From Bacteriovoracaceae bacterium UBA1018 (GTDB lineage Bacteria; Bdellovibrionota; UBA1018): a stretch of 5,722 nucleotides of DNA. The position numbers and the translations under genes were made by a program. This document shows, one piece after another, positions 1 to 5,722 of this stretch (its first letter is position 1; each line of letters opens with the position of its first letter). Below the pieces are notes generated by a model. That model was given only the letters and a program-made list of their open reading frames with translations. It was not told the DNA's origin and made no database searches. The stretch is from the NCBI GenBank assembly GCA_002291495.1, contig DBAE01000039.1:21234-26955 (forward strand), given 5' to 3'.

Positions 1-69
1 AACTCTTAGACAGCTTTAATCTTAATTTCGCTGTAAAATCATAGACCTTTTGTGGCCCCAGTCCTGCTT

Positions 70-75
70 TATAAG
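70..75 (+). promoter_or_regulatory. Candidate -10 element, possible leaderless start
   Basis: TATAAG lies six bases before the ATG at 82, which would put the transcription start on or next to the A of the start codon and give a leaderless mRNA. No good -35 is visible at the right distance. A second -10-like hexamer, TAAAAT at 34-39, also lacks a well-spaced -35; a TAGACA at 7-12 is 21 bases upstream of it, which is too far. The choice between the two is open. Confidence 0.25.
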
Positions 76-81
76 TAGGAT

Positions 82-444
82 ATGACTCACTCTATTACCC
101 TCACAATATTGGCGATAATCGCCTCCGGAAGCGCGAACGCTCTGGCTGCTGTAGAAACTGATGGAGTCGTAAACGCATCTCCTGTGGAGGCTCAATCGGA
201 AGAACTCGCTCGAGAGCCCGCAACAACCGTTCAAAATTTACCGAAAGAACCAACCGTCGAATCGACTACTGCTGTATCACCAGATGAATACGGGCCTCCG
301 CCACCGCCTGCTCAAGAAAAGAAAGAAGGGCAGTGGAATAACACCCTTCAATCGATCAACAATTCTTTAAAGAACTCTGGCCTCAAATGTCAGAGTGTTG
401 TTGACGAGCGTGGCAATACACAAACGTTTTGCAGCGCTCAGTGA
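82..444 (+). CDS. Short secreted proline-rich protein, unknown function
   Basis: This 120-residue protein belongs to no family I recognise. Residues 1 to about 22 look like a signal peptide: a hydrophobic run ITLTILAIIA followed by small residues ending in ALA, with likely cleavage near residue 22-23. The n-region has no Lys or Arg, which is weak for Sec export. Residues 25-80 are low-complexity, rich in Glu, Pro, Thr and Val, and end in a run of five prolines (72-76), suggesting an extended linker. The C-terminal 35 residues are more ordered, with Cys103 and Cys117 that could form a disulfide after export. The start is fixed because the frame has a stop at 76-78. The nearest Shine-Dalgarno-like AGGA (77-80) is only one base from the ATG, too close to work normally. 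It ends 17 bases from the convergent 355-residue gene. The gene is probably real given its composition and signal peptide. Confidence 0.68.
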   Translation: MTHSITLTILAIIASGSANALAAVETDGVVNASPVEAQSEELAREPATTVQNLPKEPTVESTTAVSPDEYGPPPPPAQEKKEGQWNNTLQSINNSLKNSGLKCQSVVDERGNTQTFCSAQ

Positions 445-461
445 TGCCGGAATTACCTGGA

Positions 462-1529
462 TCAGAATTGATACTTCGGACGAGGAACCCTTAGCCATTT
501 TTGGATCTCAGGACTAACGGGCAAATTTTCTTTCAAAGTATCAAAGCTCCAATCCCGCATTTCGGGTGGCATTTCTTTCCAGAACTTTACAAATCGGTCA
601 TAGTCGATAGGTTTGACTCGATCTCTAAAGAGAGCGAGAGCTAGGTCGTGGATATCATTTTCAGGCGATCGAGAAACCGCGATCAATTGAAAATCCTGAA
701 ATCTAAGTTCAGGATTTTTATCGATGAGCCGCGCGTACACTCCGAAAGCTTCTCGCACCGCAAACTTAACGGCCAAGAACTTACAGATCAGATCCCCGAT
801 ATCCTCTGAAAGGGTCCCTGTTCGAAAATCATTCATCAGTCGAGCATATAAAGTAGGAGCGTCAGCTCCTATCGTTTTGCTCTGAGTTTCGATCCACGAA
901 AGATTTTGAGCCATAGTCAGAGTAATTACAGATGCGATCGGAAGTGGATAAAGTGACCTTAGGTTCAGATAGATTTTCGAATTTTTACCGCTTTTCTGAA
1001 ATTCCGCTGGGTAGCTTGCTTCAGTGAGTACAGTCCACCAGTTGGGTATCGCTGAATGATAAGTGATTAGTTGATGTGGCTCACTCTCGAGTGACGGAAA
1101 GTATTTTTCAAGCTCATCTTGAGTTAAGTATTTCGAAAGTTGTTCATAGAGATCGAGGTTTTTCTTCTTGCTGAGTTCTAGCCAGCGAAGTCGATCTTCA
1201 AGCGCTACCTCGAGATCCTTCGATTCTCCTCTGAAGCCAATGACTAGATCTTCAAGTAAGTCTTGATTTTGATAATAGCGATGCAGTTCTCGAAGAAGGT
1301 TCCAAGATTTCTTTGATAAAGGTAATAACGATGGGATATTCAACGTTAAGACTTCATTGATTTGATCGGCATCGTATTTACCTGCGGCGATCTTTCCAAA
1401 AAATCTATCCGAAGAGAGTAGGTGATTGCACCATCTAGGCGAAGGTGTCTCGGCTAAGACAGACGCTTCGACGATAGATATTAGTCCAAATAATCCGATG
1501 ATCCCCCAGATCCTGGATTGAAACCCCAT
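462..1529 (-). CDS. Secreted protein of unknown function (355 aa)
   Basis: I do not recognise this family. Residues 1-26 form a clear signal peptide: Arg6, a hydrophobic core WGIIGLFGLISIV, and a V-L-A cleavage site before Glu27. No lipobox Cys follows, so a soluble periplasmic or secreted protein is likely. The mature part is mostly helical in appearance, rich in Leu, Glu, Lys and Asp, with repeated amphipathic stretches (about 60-150 and 225-330) and only two cysteines (34 and 249). No catalytic motif or further membrane segment is visible; the more hydrophobic stretch near 197-208 is short. The start at 1529 is chosen because AAGGGGG lies seven bases upstream; an in-frame GTG directly before it (1530-1532) has no proper spacing. 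It follows the CofE-like gene by 42 bases on the same strand and may be the last gene of that operon, or may use the promoter described at 1549-1577. Confidence 0.85.
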   Translation of the reverse strand: MGFQSRIWGIIGLFGLISIVEASVLAETPSPRWCNHLLSSDRFFGKIAAGKYDADQINEVLTLNIPSLLPLSKKSWNLLRELHRYYQNQDLLEDLVIGFRGESKDLEVALEDRLRWLELSKKKNLDLYEQLSKYLTQDELEKYFPSLESEPHQLITYHSAIPNWWTVLTEASYPAEFQKSGKNSKIYLNLRSLYPLPIASVITLTMAQNLSWIETQSKTIGADAPTLYARLMNDFRTGTLSEDIGDLICKFLAVKFAVREAFGVYARLIDKNPELRFQDFQLIAVSRSPENDIHDLALALFRDRVKPIDYDRFVKFWKEMPPEMRDWSFDTLKENLPVSPEIQKWLRVPRPKYQF

Positions 1530-1536
1530 CACTCCA

Positions 1537-1543
1537 CCCCCTT
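1537..1543 (-). promoter_or_regulatory. Ribosome binding site deciding the start at 1529
   Basis: On the minus strand the sequence reads AAGGGGG, seven bases and then ATG. A second purine block, GGAG, overlaps the GTG that sits immediately before the ATG. The spacing favours ATG at 1529 over GTG at 1532, a difference of one residue. Confidence 0.6.
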
Positions 1544-1548
1544 CGAGG

Positions 1549-1577
1549 TATATAGTGGAGAGAAGCTAGAATCACAA
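1549..1577 (-). promoter_or_regulatory. Candidate sigma70-type promoter
   Basis: On the minus strand TTGTGA (1572-1577) and TATATA (1549-1554) are separated by exactly 17 bases; each matches four of six consensus positions. It overlaps the stop codon of the CofE-like gene and would start transcription roughly a dozen bases before the ATG at 1529, so the ribosome binding site would lie at the very 5' end of the RNA. It could allow expression of the secreted protein independently of the upstream genes. Confidence 0.4.
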
Positions 1578-2297
1578 GTTTTGGAAGATTTTTGCGTAAA
1601 TGTCTAATTCTGGAGCAATTCTAATCTCGTCTGGATTAGTGGTCTCTGTAAATTCAACTTGAGTGCCTTCAAGAATAGCGAGTGGGCACCTTTCATCAGC
1701 TTCGCCCATCACAAATACTGCAGGTACGGCAAGTGCGTCCAGGACATTGACTTGACTCATTTTTAGGATGCGCCCAAAAATATCAGGTTTCCCGATAAAG
1801 TTTTTTGTCCCTTTAAAGCCCCAATGCGCGAGGCCGATACCGGTAACCCCTTGGCGCAACGGTTGAGTGTGCGAGTCCGTTACGATGATTCCCAGACTTC
1901 TCACTTTGAGCTGATTGCGAAGTTCAGTCCAAAGTTTTTTTGCACTTGCATAAGGATCTTTTGGAAAGAGAATGTACTCACCAGTTTCGCTATTTGATTC
2001 ATCGATGCCCGCTGCAGGGATCAATATACCATGTTTAATAGTAAGAGATGTGCCGTACGCGGCTTCACACAAAAATCGATCCGCCTCTTTTTTCACGAGG
2101 TCCATTTTGCCAATTGACCCCACCGGAACAGTTTCATTTTCTGCCAGTGATATAATTTTAGAAGTAATGGCTAAGATAGTTCTTTCAGGTAGCCCAGTCT
2201 TAGGTAAATGATCGAGAATAAACTGTGTTAGGTTCTCACCCTTATGAAAAACTCGGGTCTCAATTGCACGGACTTGCAGTCGACGATCACTTGCCAT
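1572..2297 (-). CDS. CofE-like F420-0:gamma-glutamyl ligase family protein
   Basis: This cytoplasmic 241-residue protein belongs to the CofE family (COG1478, PF01996). Characterised members use GTP to add L-glutamate to coenzyme F420-0. Family signatures run through the protein: ITSKIISLAE (44-53), GIDESNS (97-103), FPKDPYASA (111-119), TDSHTQPLRQGVTGIG (140-155), and PDIFGR with DALA and VMGEADE (171-202). Its length is typical of stand-alone CofE, so it lacks the extra nitroreductase-like domain of mycobacterial FbiB. No other F420 gene (cofC, cofD, cofG/H) is in the window. The usual Gly-Arg after TDS is replaced by Thr-Gln, and the segment after GIG is His-Trp-Gly-Phe-Lys, so the substrate may differ. 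I recall that relatives of this family have been linked to folate polyglutamylation in Chlamydia, which is one alternative. AGGA six bases before the ATG supports the start. It follows the transporter by 11 bases, so co-transcription is likely. Confidence 0.88.
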   Translation of the reverse strand: MASDRRLQVRAIETRVFHKGENLTQFILDHLPKTGLPERTILAITSKIISLAENETVPVGSIGKMDLVKKEADRFLCEAAYGTSLTIKHGILIPAAGIDESNSETGEYILFPKDPYASAKKLWTELRNQLKVRSLGIIVTDSHTQPLRQGVTGIGLAHWGFKGTKNFIGKPDIFGRILKMSQVNVLDALAVPAVFVMGEADERCPLAILEGTQVEFTETTNPDEIRIAPELDIYAKIFQNL

Positions 2298-2308
2298 GAA
2301 AAATCCTA

Positions 2309-3208
2309 TTATGCGACTTTAACAGAAGGTTTGCTGATGGGTCGTAGCGATATCTTAAAACCGGTCGTTAAGATTGTTCCCGTTAAAATGACAATTGTAC
2401 CTAAGTACATGTTTAAAGTGATGCCTTCACCTAAGATCCACGCGCCCCAAAAGAGGCCGAATACGGGAATCAAAAAGGTGACTGCGATTGCTCGCGTGGC
2501 GCCTAGTTGAGTGAGAAGACGGAAAAAAAGCATGTATGGGATCGCGGTGGCTAAAACGCCAGAACATAAAACCATGATCCACGCTTTCAGGCTCGGCATT
2601 GATGCAGGCATTGCCAGGAGAGCAAAAGGTAGTAGAAAGAGTGAAGCGGAGATCTGGCTTCCGGTTGCCAAGACCAGCGGAGGTACGCCCGCCATATTTT
2701 TTTTCGTATAGTTGGCCGAAATTCCGTAGAGGAAAGTAGCAGTCAGTCCAGCTGCGATGGCCAGCCCACCACCTCCGGATTTAAAGGAGGCTTTACCCCA
2801 CAAAAGCATGAGGACTCCCGTAAAGCCGATGACCAAGCCCATGACTCGCGTGAAAGTCATGCGTTCCTTCAGCCAAAACCACCCAATCAGGGCTGTAAAA
2901 AAAGGAGCCGTAGAATTGAGTACTGAAGCAAATCCAGCAGTTACGCTCAATGTAGCAAATGCAAAAAGACAAAATGGTATGGCCGAGTTGATAATCCCAA
3001 GAATGCTTAGGTGTCTCATCTGGTTGCGAAGGGGTTTAAGTCCGCCTCGACTGATTAGGATCGGAACTAAAAAGATAGCAGCAATCAAGACACGTAACTC
3101 GATCAGCGCGATCGGCCCAAACTCTGGAGCTGCCACTCTCATGAATAGGAAAGACGCACCCCATAGCGCAGCTAGAAAGATTAGCTCAGCCCAGTGGAAT
3201 AGAGTCAT
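2309..3208 (-). CDS. EamA/DMT family inner-membrane transporter
   Basis: With the start at 3208 this is a 299-residue protein with about ten hydrophobic helices, the usual size and topology for the drug/metabolite transporter superfamily. Two EamA domains (PF00892) are visible as an internal duplication: residues about 6-138, opening with LWGASFLFMRV and closing with LKERMTFTRVMGLVIGFTGV, and about 148-285, closing with LGEGITLNMYLGTIVILTG. These proteins export or import small metabolites or amino acids; the substrate cannot be read from sequence. The C-terminal tail is basic and presumably cytoplasmic. The frame is open upstream to 3370, but that extension has no family character, and its longest form would overlap the start of hslO. 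ATG at 3208 sits directly before the first helix with a weak AGAAG upstream; ATG at 3244 is a possible alternative adding 12 polar residues. It is the first gene of a likely cluster with the CofE-like gene and the 355-residue secreted protein. Confidence 0.9.
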   Translation of the reverse strand: MTLFHWAELIFLAALWGASFLFMRVAAPEFGPIALIELRVLIAAIFLVPILISRGGLKPLRNQMRHLSILGIINSAIPFCLFAFATLSVTAGFASVLNSTAPFFTALIGWFWLKERMTFTRVMGLVIGFTGVLMLLWGKASFKSGGGGLAIAAGLTATFLYGISANYTKKNMAGVPPLVLATGSQISASLFLLPFALLAMPASMPSLKAWIMVLCSGVLATAIPYMLFFRLLTQLGATRAIAVTFLIPVFGLFWGAWILGEGITLNMYLGTIVILTGTILTTGFKISLRPISKPSVKVA

Positions 3209-3279
3209 TTTGCGTTCTTCTTGCTGTCTTTGGAGGGGAGTCATGACGGTTAAATACCAGACCGGGAGATCTACATAAA

Positions 3280-3296
3280 GCAGCAATTGATGCTGC
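3280..3296. repeat. Inverted repeat in the divergent intergenic region
   Basis: GCAGCA and TGCTGC flank a five-base centre (ATTGA) in the 154-base region between the transporter and hslO. It overlaps where the -35 of a possible hslO promoter would lie, so it could be an operator for a dimeric regulator or a small hairpin. No run of T follows on either strand, so it is not an intrinsic terminator. Six-base arms can also occur by chance. Confidence 0.35.
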
Positions 3297-3304
3297 AAGT
3301 CGAA

Positions 3305-3310
3305 AATAAT
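3305..3310 (+). promoter_or_regulatory. Weak candidate -10 for hslO
   Basis: AATAAT matches the sigma70 -10 consensus at five of six positions and would give a leader of roughly 45 bases before hslO. No recognisable -35 lies 16-18 bases upstream. TATTCT at 3321-3326 is an alternative, also without a -35. No heat-shock sigma32-type pair (CTTGAA with CCCCAT) is visible. Confidence 0.25.
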
Positions 3311-3351
3311 TCCCTTTTCGTATTCTCTATGGAGTTGTGTTAAGCCCCAAA

Positions 3352-3357
3352 AAGGAG
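3352..3357 (+). promoter_or_regulatory. Shine-Dalgarno of hslO
   Basis: AAGGAG followed by five bases and ATG at 3363. This strong site fixes the hslO start and argues against any extension of the transporter frame across it from the other strand. Confidence 0.8.
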
Positions 3358-3362
3358 ACTTC

Positions 3363-4280
3363 ATGAGCACTCATATCGCCAGCAAGAGTCGCTGGATTAA
3401 ATGTATTTCGACCCACGGAAACATTCGAGGTGTTGCTATTCAGGCAACAGAACTGGTCCGTGAGGCTGCTAAAATCCACGGTTTAAGCGAGATCGGTAGT
3501 CGAGGTCTCGGAGAAGCGATTGTAGGCGGTCTTCTCATTGGCTCTTATTGCAAAGCAGGTGAGAGGGTTAACCTCAACATCCAAGGGGCCGGACATTACA
3601 AGCAAGCTTTGGTGGACGCTTACCCCGATGGTACGGTTCGCGGTTATGTGATTGAGCGTCCCGAAGAAGAGATTGTTCGTGGAACTCCAGCGGTCATCGA
3701 CGAAATCGGACCCTGGGGACAAGGGCTACTTTCAGTGTTGAGAACCAAGGGAGAAGAAGGCAAACAACCCTACATTGGGACTGTGCCTCTCCTGACAGGT
3801 TACTTAGCCAAGGATTTGAGTTTTTATTGGGTTCAAAGTGAGCAAGTACCATCAGCAGTAGGTCTTGTTACTCAAATCAAAGATGGAAAGATTGCCTCAG
3901 CTGGTGGCTTTTTGGTGCAAGCGATGCCCGGAGCTACTGCTGCCGATATTCAAGCGATTGAAGCTCATATCAATCATCTTCAAAGTATTGGAGATGATTT
4001 CACTCCAGACGAAAATCCACTTCATCTTTTGTCTAAGATTTTTCAAAGCACTGCCTTTGTTGTCGTTGAGGAAAAACCATTGGCTTTTAGTTGTAACTGC
4101 TCTTGGGAACGAGTTCAGCGCGCGCTCGTTTTAGTAGGCTTAGAAGAATTGAAAGCTATGCTCAAAGAAGATCATAAAGCGACGATACGATGTGATTTTT
4201 GCACAAAAGAATACAAGGTCGATGCTGATGGGCTTGAGCGACTCATTGAGCAAGTCAGCTTTCCTGGAGAAAGAAACTAG
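3363..4280 (+). CDS. hslO: Hsp33 redox-regulated chaperone
   Basis: Hsp33 is a cytoplasmic holdase activated by oxidative unfolding. When reduced, four cysteines bind zinc and the protein is inactive; oxidation forms disulfides, releases zinc and exposes a client-binding surface. All four zinc ligands are present in the expected C-terminal arrangement: Cys244-x-Cys246 (FSCNCSWERV) and Cys277-x-x-Cys280 (IRCDFC). The N-terminal domain shows family sequence such as GSRGLGEAIVGGLLIGSYCKAGERVNLNIQG (from about residue 45) and the PYIGTVPLLTGYLAKDLSFYWVQSEQVPSAVGL region (136-168). At 305 residues it is slightly longer than the usual ~290, through a short N-terminal lead and a charged tail. Two more cysteines (14 and 63) lie outside the switch. 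A strong AAGGAG sets the start. It is transcribed divergently from the transporter, and its TAG stop overlaps the stop of the convergent gene on the right. Confidence 0.97.
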   Translation: MSTHIASKSRWIKCISTHGNIRGVAIQATELVREAAKIHGLSEIGSRGLGEAIVGGLLIGSYCKAGERVNLNIQGAGHYKQALVDAYPDGTVRGYVIERPEEEIVRGTPAVIDEIGPWGQGLLSVLRTKGEEGKQPYIGTVPLLTGYLAKDLSFYWVQSEQVPSAVGLVTQIKDGKIASAGGFLVQAMPGATAADIQAIEAHINHLQSIGDDFTPDENPLHLLSKIFQSTAFVVVEEKPLAFSCNCSWERVQRALVLVGLEELKAMLKEDHKATIRCDFCTKEYKVDADGLERLIEQVSFPGERN

Positions 4281-4963
4281 CTTCTTTTGTAATTACGACT
4301 CGTGCACTCGTGAGCATACGTTTCTGAGATGAAGTCTTTTAGCTCCCTGACGAACTCAGGGTTGAGCTTTGAATTGCCACGTATAATCTTTCCACATTGA
4401 TCCATCAGCCGAATTAAGTAGGCGTGCATGAGGTCGTCGAAGATTTTGAATTCTGAGTAGTGCTTTGGACCTGCGATAAAAGTTTCTCTGAGCAATTCAC
4501 GCTGTTCTTGAAAGCGGTTCTCGAGCTCCTTTTGTAGATAGATCTTTCCATGGAGATGAGGCTTTTCGAGTCTTATGAAATCGAGACAGAGAATAGTCGG
4601 ACCACTTTCCAATAGGTCTCTTGCAATATCATTTTGATTCGGAGGAGTCGGGCTCGGTTCTGGGGTTACTTTTTTTACCGAAGTTGTATGAAGTCCTTTT
4701 TGAAGAAACTTCATTATCTCTTCTTCTTGCTTCAGTCGCTCCTCGGTGTACGCCTTTGCACTTGATGTGGAAATGGTTCCGTTCTCAATTCCTTTTGCAA
4801 TTGAAGTGGTCCATTGCTGACCGAGAAGCCGCGGTTCATGCCTGATCTGAAAGTTGTCAGCCTTGACAGTGGGGGTTCTGAGAAAATCTGATTTTCGGTA
4901 CTCTTGCCCGAAAGCTGTACTCGCCAAAAACAGAAACACGAAGGATAGGCCCACACGACTCAT
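4277..4963 (-). CDS. Secreted protein of unknown function (228 aa)
   Basis: No family is recognised. The first ~19 residues form a signal peptide: Arg3, the hydrophobic core VGLSFVFLFLASTAFG, with likely cleavage after A-F-G. The mature protein splits into a charged N-terminal half (20-95, with a predicted helix AKAYTEERLKQEEEIMKFLQKG), a proline-rich hinge (PEPSPTPPNQ, 101-110) and a helical C-terminal half (112-222) with Cys126, Cys190 and Cys220. These could give one disulfide after export. I see no catalytic motif, lipobox or transmembrane segment in the mature part. The frame stays open to a TTG at 4990, but that start has no ribosome binding site and would put nine residues before the signal peptide; ATG at 4963, with GGA six bases upstream, is preferred. 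It lies 50 bases downstream of the beta-barrel gene on the same strand, so they may be co-transcribed. Its stop codon overlaps that of hslO on the other strand. Confidence 0.82.
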   Translation of the reverse strand: MSRVGLSFVFLFLASTAFGQEYRKSDFLRTPTVKADNFQIRHEPRLLGQQWTTSIAKGIENGTISTSSAKAYTEERLKQEEEIMKFLQKGLHTTSVKKVTPEPSPTPPNQNDIARDLLESGPTILCLDFIRLEKPHLHGKIYLQKELENRFQEQRELLRETFIAGPKHYSEFKIFDDLMHAYLIRLMDQCGKIIRGNSKLNPEFVRELKDFISETYAHECTSRNYKRS

Positions 4964-5013
4964 GCGCAGTCCATATCCCAGCCAAGGCAAAGATCAAAAT
5001 AATTTAGACGGGT

Positions 5014-5685
5014 TTAGAAGCTATAACCTGCGTGAACCAAGAAGTCAGTGTAAGTGCCACCTAACTCTTGGATCCCATTAGCAGTTCTTTTGGTTGCTCC
5101 AAAAACGTCGTGAAACGAAAGGGATGCTCCAAAGAAGAGTTCATCTGTAATTTGCAAGTCGACTCCAGGGCCTAAGTGTAGTCCAAAAAGGACCTGTGAT
5201 ACTGAAGAAGTCTCATTAATTTCGATACTTGGCTTATAAAAGCCCAATCCAAAAACGGCATACGGAATCACTCGATCAAACCAAGTCAGATTGGTCCTTA
5301 ATCCGGTCAGAAGGCTAGTCATGGAATAACGACCTTCTGAGTGGTTGGAATACCCAAGACTTGAGTCAAAGCCAAACATGTCGCTTACGCCATAGGTGTA
5401 ATGGAGACGCACGCCTAGGTTGTCTTCGTAGTTTGTAGCTAAGTCTCCCATGAGAAAAACCTGACCGACTTCGATGGCGACGTTATTGGATCCTGGCGCA
5501 AAAGGGCTGGTTTTAGGGGTTTTTTCGCGAGGAAGTGAACGTCGTGAAGGGGTGGGTGTATTATCTTGTCTCGCCCATGCGGGTTCTTGAGACCAAGAAG
5601 AAGCTGCCACAGAAGTGAGAGGCAGAAGAGTAATCAGCGTAGCGCTGAATAGAAAAAACTGAATTTTGAATCTTGAAATGCGCAT
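5014..5685 (-). CDS. Small outer-membrane beta-barrel protein
   Basis: This 223-residue protein has a signal peptide (1 to about 28: basic RISRFK, hydrophobic FFLFSATLITLLPL, then SVA-A). A proline- and basic-rich segment follows (about 41-66), then a domain built from alternating hydrophobic and polar residues. About eight amphipathic strands can be picked out: 69-80, 90-100, 104-112, 120-135, 139-153, 164-179, 182-190 and 212-223. They are separated by short turns, and the chain ends in Phe (HAGYSF), the usual C-terminal aromatic signal for BAM-dependent barrel assembly. This fits the broad outer-membrane beta-barrel class (PF13505-like, or OmpW/OmpA-sized eight-strand barrels); ligand or channel function cannot be assigned. 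AGGAGG six bases before ATG 5685 decides the start over an upstream in-frame GTG at 5706. A -10-like TATTAG (5713-5718, minus strand) is present, but its -35 would fall outside the window. Confidence 0.85.
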   Translation of the reverse strand: MRISRFKIQFFLFSATLITLLPLTSVAASSWSQEPAWARQDNTPTPSRRSLPREKTPKTSPFAPGSNNVAIEVGQVFLMGDLATNYEDNLGVRLHYTYGVSDMFGFDSSLGYSNHSEGRYSMTSLLTGLRTNLTWFDRVIPYAVFGLGFYKPSIEINETSSVSQVLFGLHLGPGVDLQITDELFFGASLSFHDVFGATKRTANGIQELGGTYTDFLVHAGYSF

Positions 5686-5691
5686 GCTCGA

Positions 5692-5697
5692 CCTCCT
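5692..5697 (-). promoter_or_regulatory. Strong Shine-Dalgarno of the beta-barrel gene
   Basis: On the minus strand AGGAGG is followed by six bases and ATG at 5685. It is the strongest ribosome binding site in the window, consistent with high translation of an envelope protein, and it rules out the longer frame beginning at 5706, which lies upstream of it. Confidence 0.85.
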
Positions 5698-5722
5698 ATG
5701 TCTCACTGCGATCTAATAAGTG

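Noticed and set aside
445..461. Search for a bidirectional terminator between the convergent genes at 444 and 462
   Set aside because: The 17-base gap contains no stable stem and no T-run on either strand.
1972..2510. Two + strand open frames (1972-2211 and 2244-2510)
   Set aside because: They are antisense to the CofE-like and transporter genes, which have strong family matches; nothing in the frames suggests a real product.
2757..3278. A 173-codon open frame on the + strand
   Set aside because: It lies almost entirely antisense to the transporter, its product is basic and low in family character, and the transporter has clear EamA repeats; it is a shadow frame.
3209..3370. N-terminal extension of the transporter up to 3370
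   Set aside because: The added residues contain no EamA sequence, the first codon is a GTG without a ribosome site, and it would overlap the hslO start codon and its strong Shine-Dalgarno.
3363..3374. ATGAGCACTCAT palindrome at the hslO start, considered as a CIRCE-like heat-shock operator
   Set aside because: CIRCE needs nine-base arms with a nine-base spacer (TTAGCACTC and GAGTGCTAA); only five-base arms with a two-base centre are present, inside coding sequence.
5686..5706. Seven-residue N-terminal extension of the beta-barrel protein from GTG 5706
   Set aside because: The AGGAGG at 5692-5697 is ideally placed for ATG 5685 and would lie inside the extended frame; the extension would also put extra basic residues ahead of a complete signal peptide.
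1..5722. CRISPR arrays, tRNA or rRNA genes, insertion sequences, phage or defence genes
   Set aside because: I saw no regularly spaced direct repeats, no cloverleaf-like sequence, no transposase or integrase motif and no defence-protein motif on either strand; nearly all bases are accounted for by the seven genes.

Overview
The window reads as compact chromosomal DNA from a Gram-negative bacterium. It holds seven genes with almost no spare sequence. Three encode proteins with Sec-type signal peptides and no family I recognise, and one encodes a small outer-membrane beta-barrel, so a cell with an outer membrane is well supported. Moderate GC, many lineage-specific secreted proteins and an isolated F420-ligase-like gene would fit Bdellovibrionota or a neighbouring deltaproteobacterial-type lineage. 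That placement is inference with low confidence; nothing here identifies a species.

Layout. Bases 82-444 (+) encode a short secreted, proline-rich protein with a two-cysteine C-terminus. It converges, with a 17-base gap, on a three-gene minus-strand cluster. In transcription order that cluster is an EamA/DMT-type ten-helix transporter (3208-2309), a CofE-like gamma-glutamyl ligase (2297-1572) and an unrecognised 355-residue secreted protein (1529-462). The gaps are 11 and 42 bases, so the three could be one operon, although the last gene also has a plausible promoter of its own.

A divergent intergenic region of 154 bases (3209-3362) separates the transporter from hslO (3363-4280, +), the redox-switched chaperone Hsp33. 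It is the only sizeable regulatory region in the window and contains an inverted repeat and a weak -10 element. hslO ends in a four-base CTAG shared with the stop codon of the convergent gene on its right (4963-4277, -), an unrecognised secreted protein. Upstream of that lies an outer-membrane beta-barrel gene (5685-5014, -) with a near-perfect Shine-Dalgarno. These last two may be co-transcribed.

How they work together. No shared pathway is evident. Hsp33 is a cytoplasmic stress protein, the transporter is in the inner membrane, the ligase-like protein is cytoplasmic, and the other four act in or beyond the periplasm. I see no mobile element, CRISPR array, RNA gene, defence cassette or convincing intrinsic terminator. 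I did not find a clear undescribed system; the points most worth a second look are the orphan CofE-like ligase and its unknown secreted partner.
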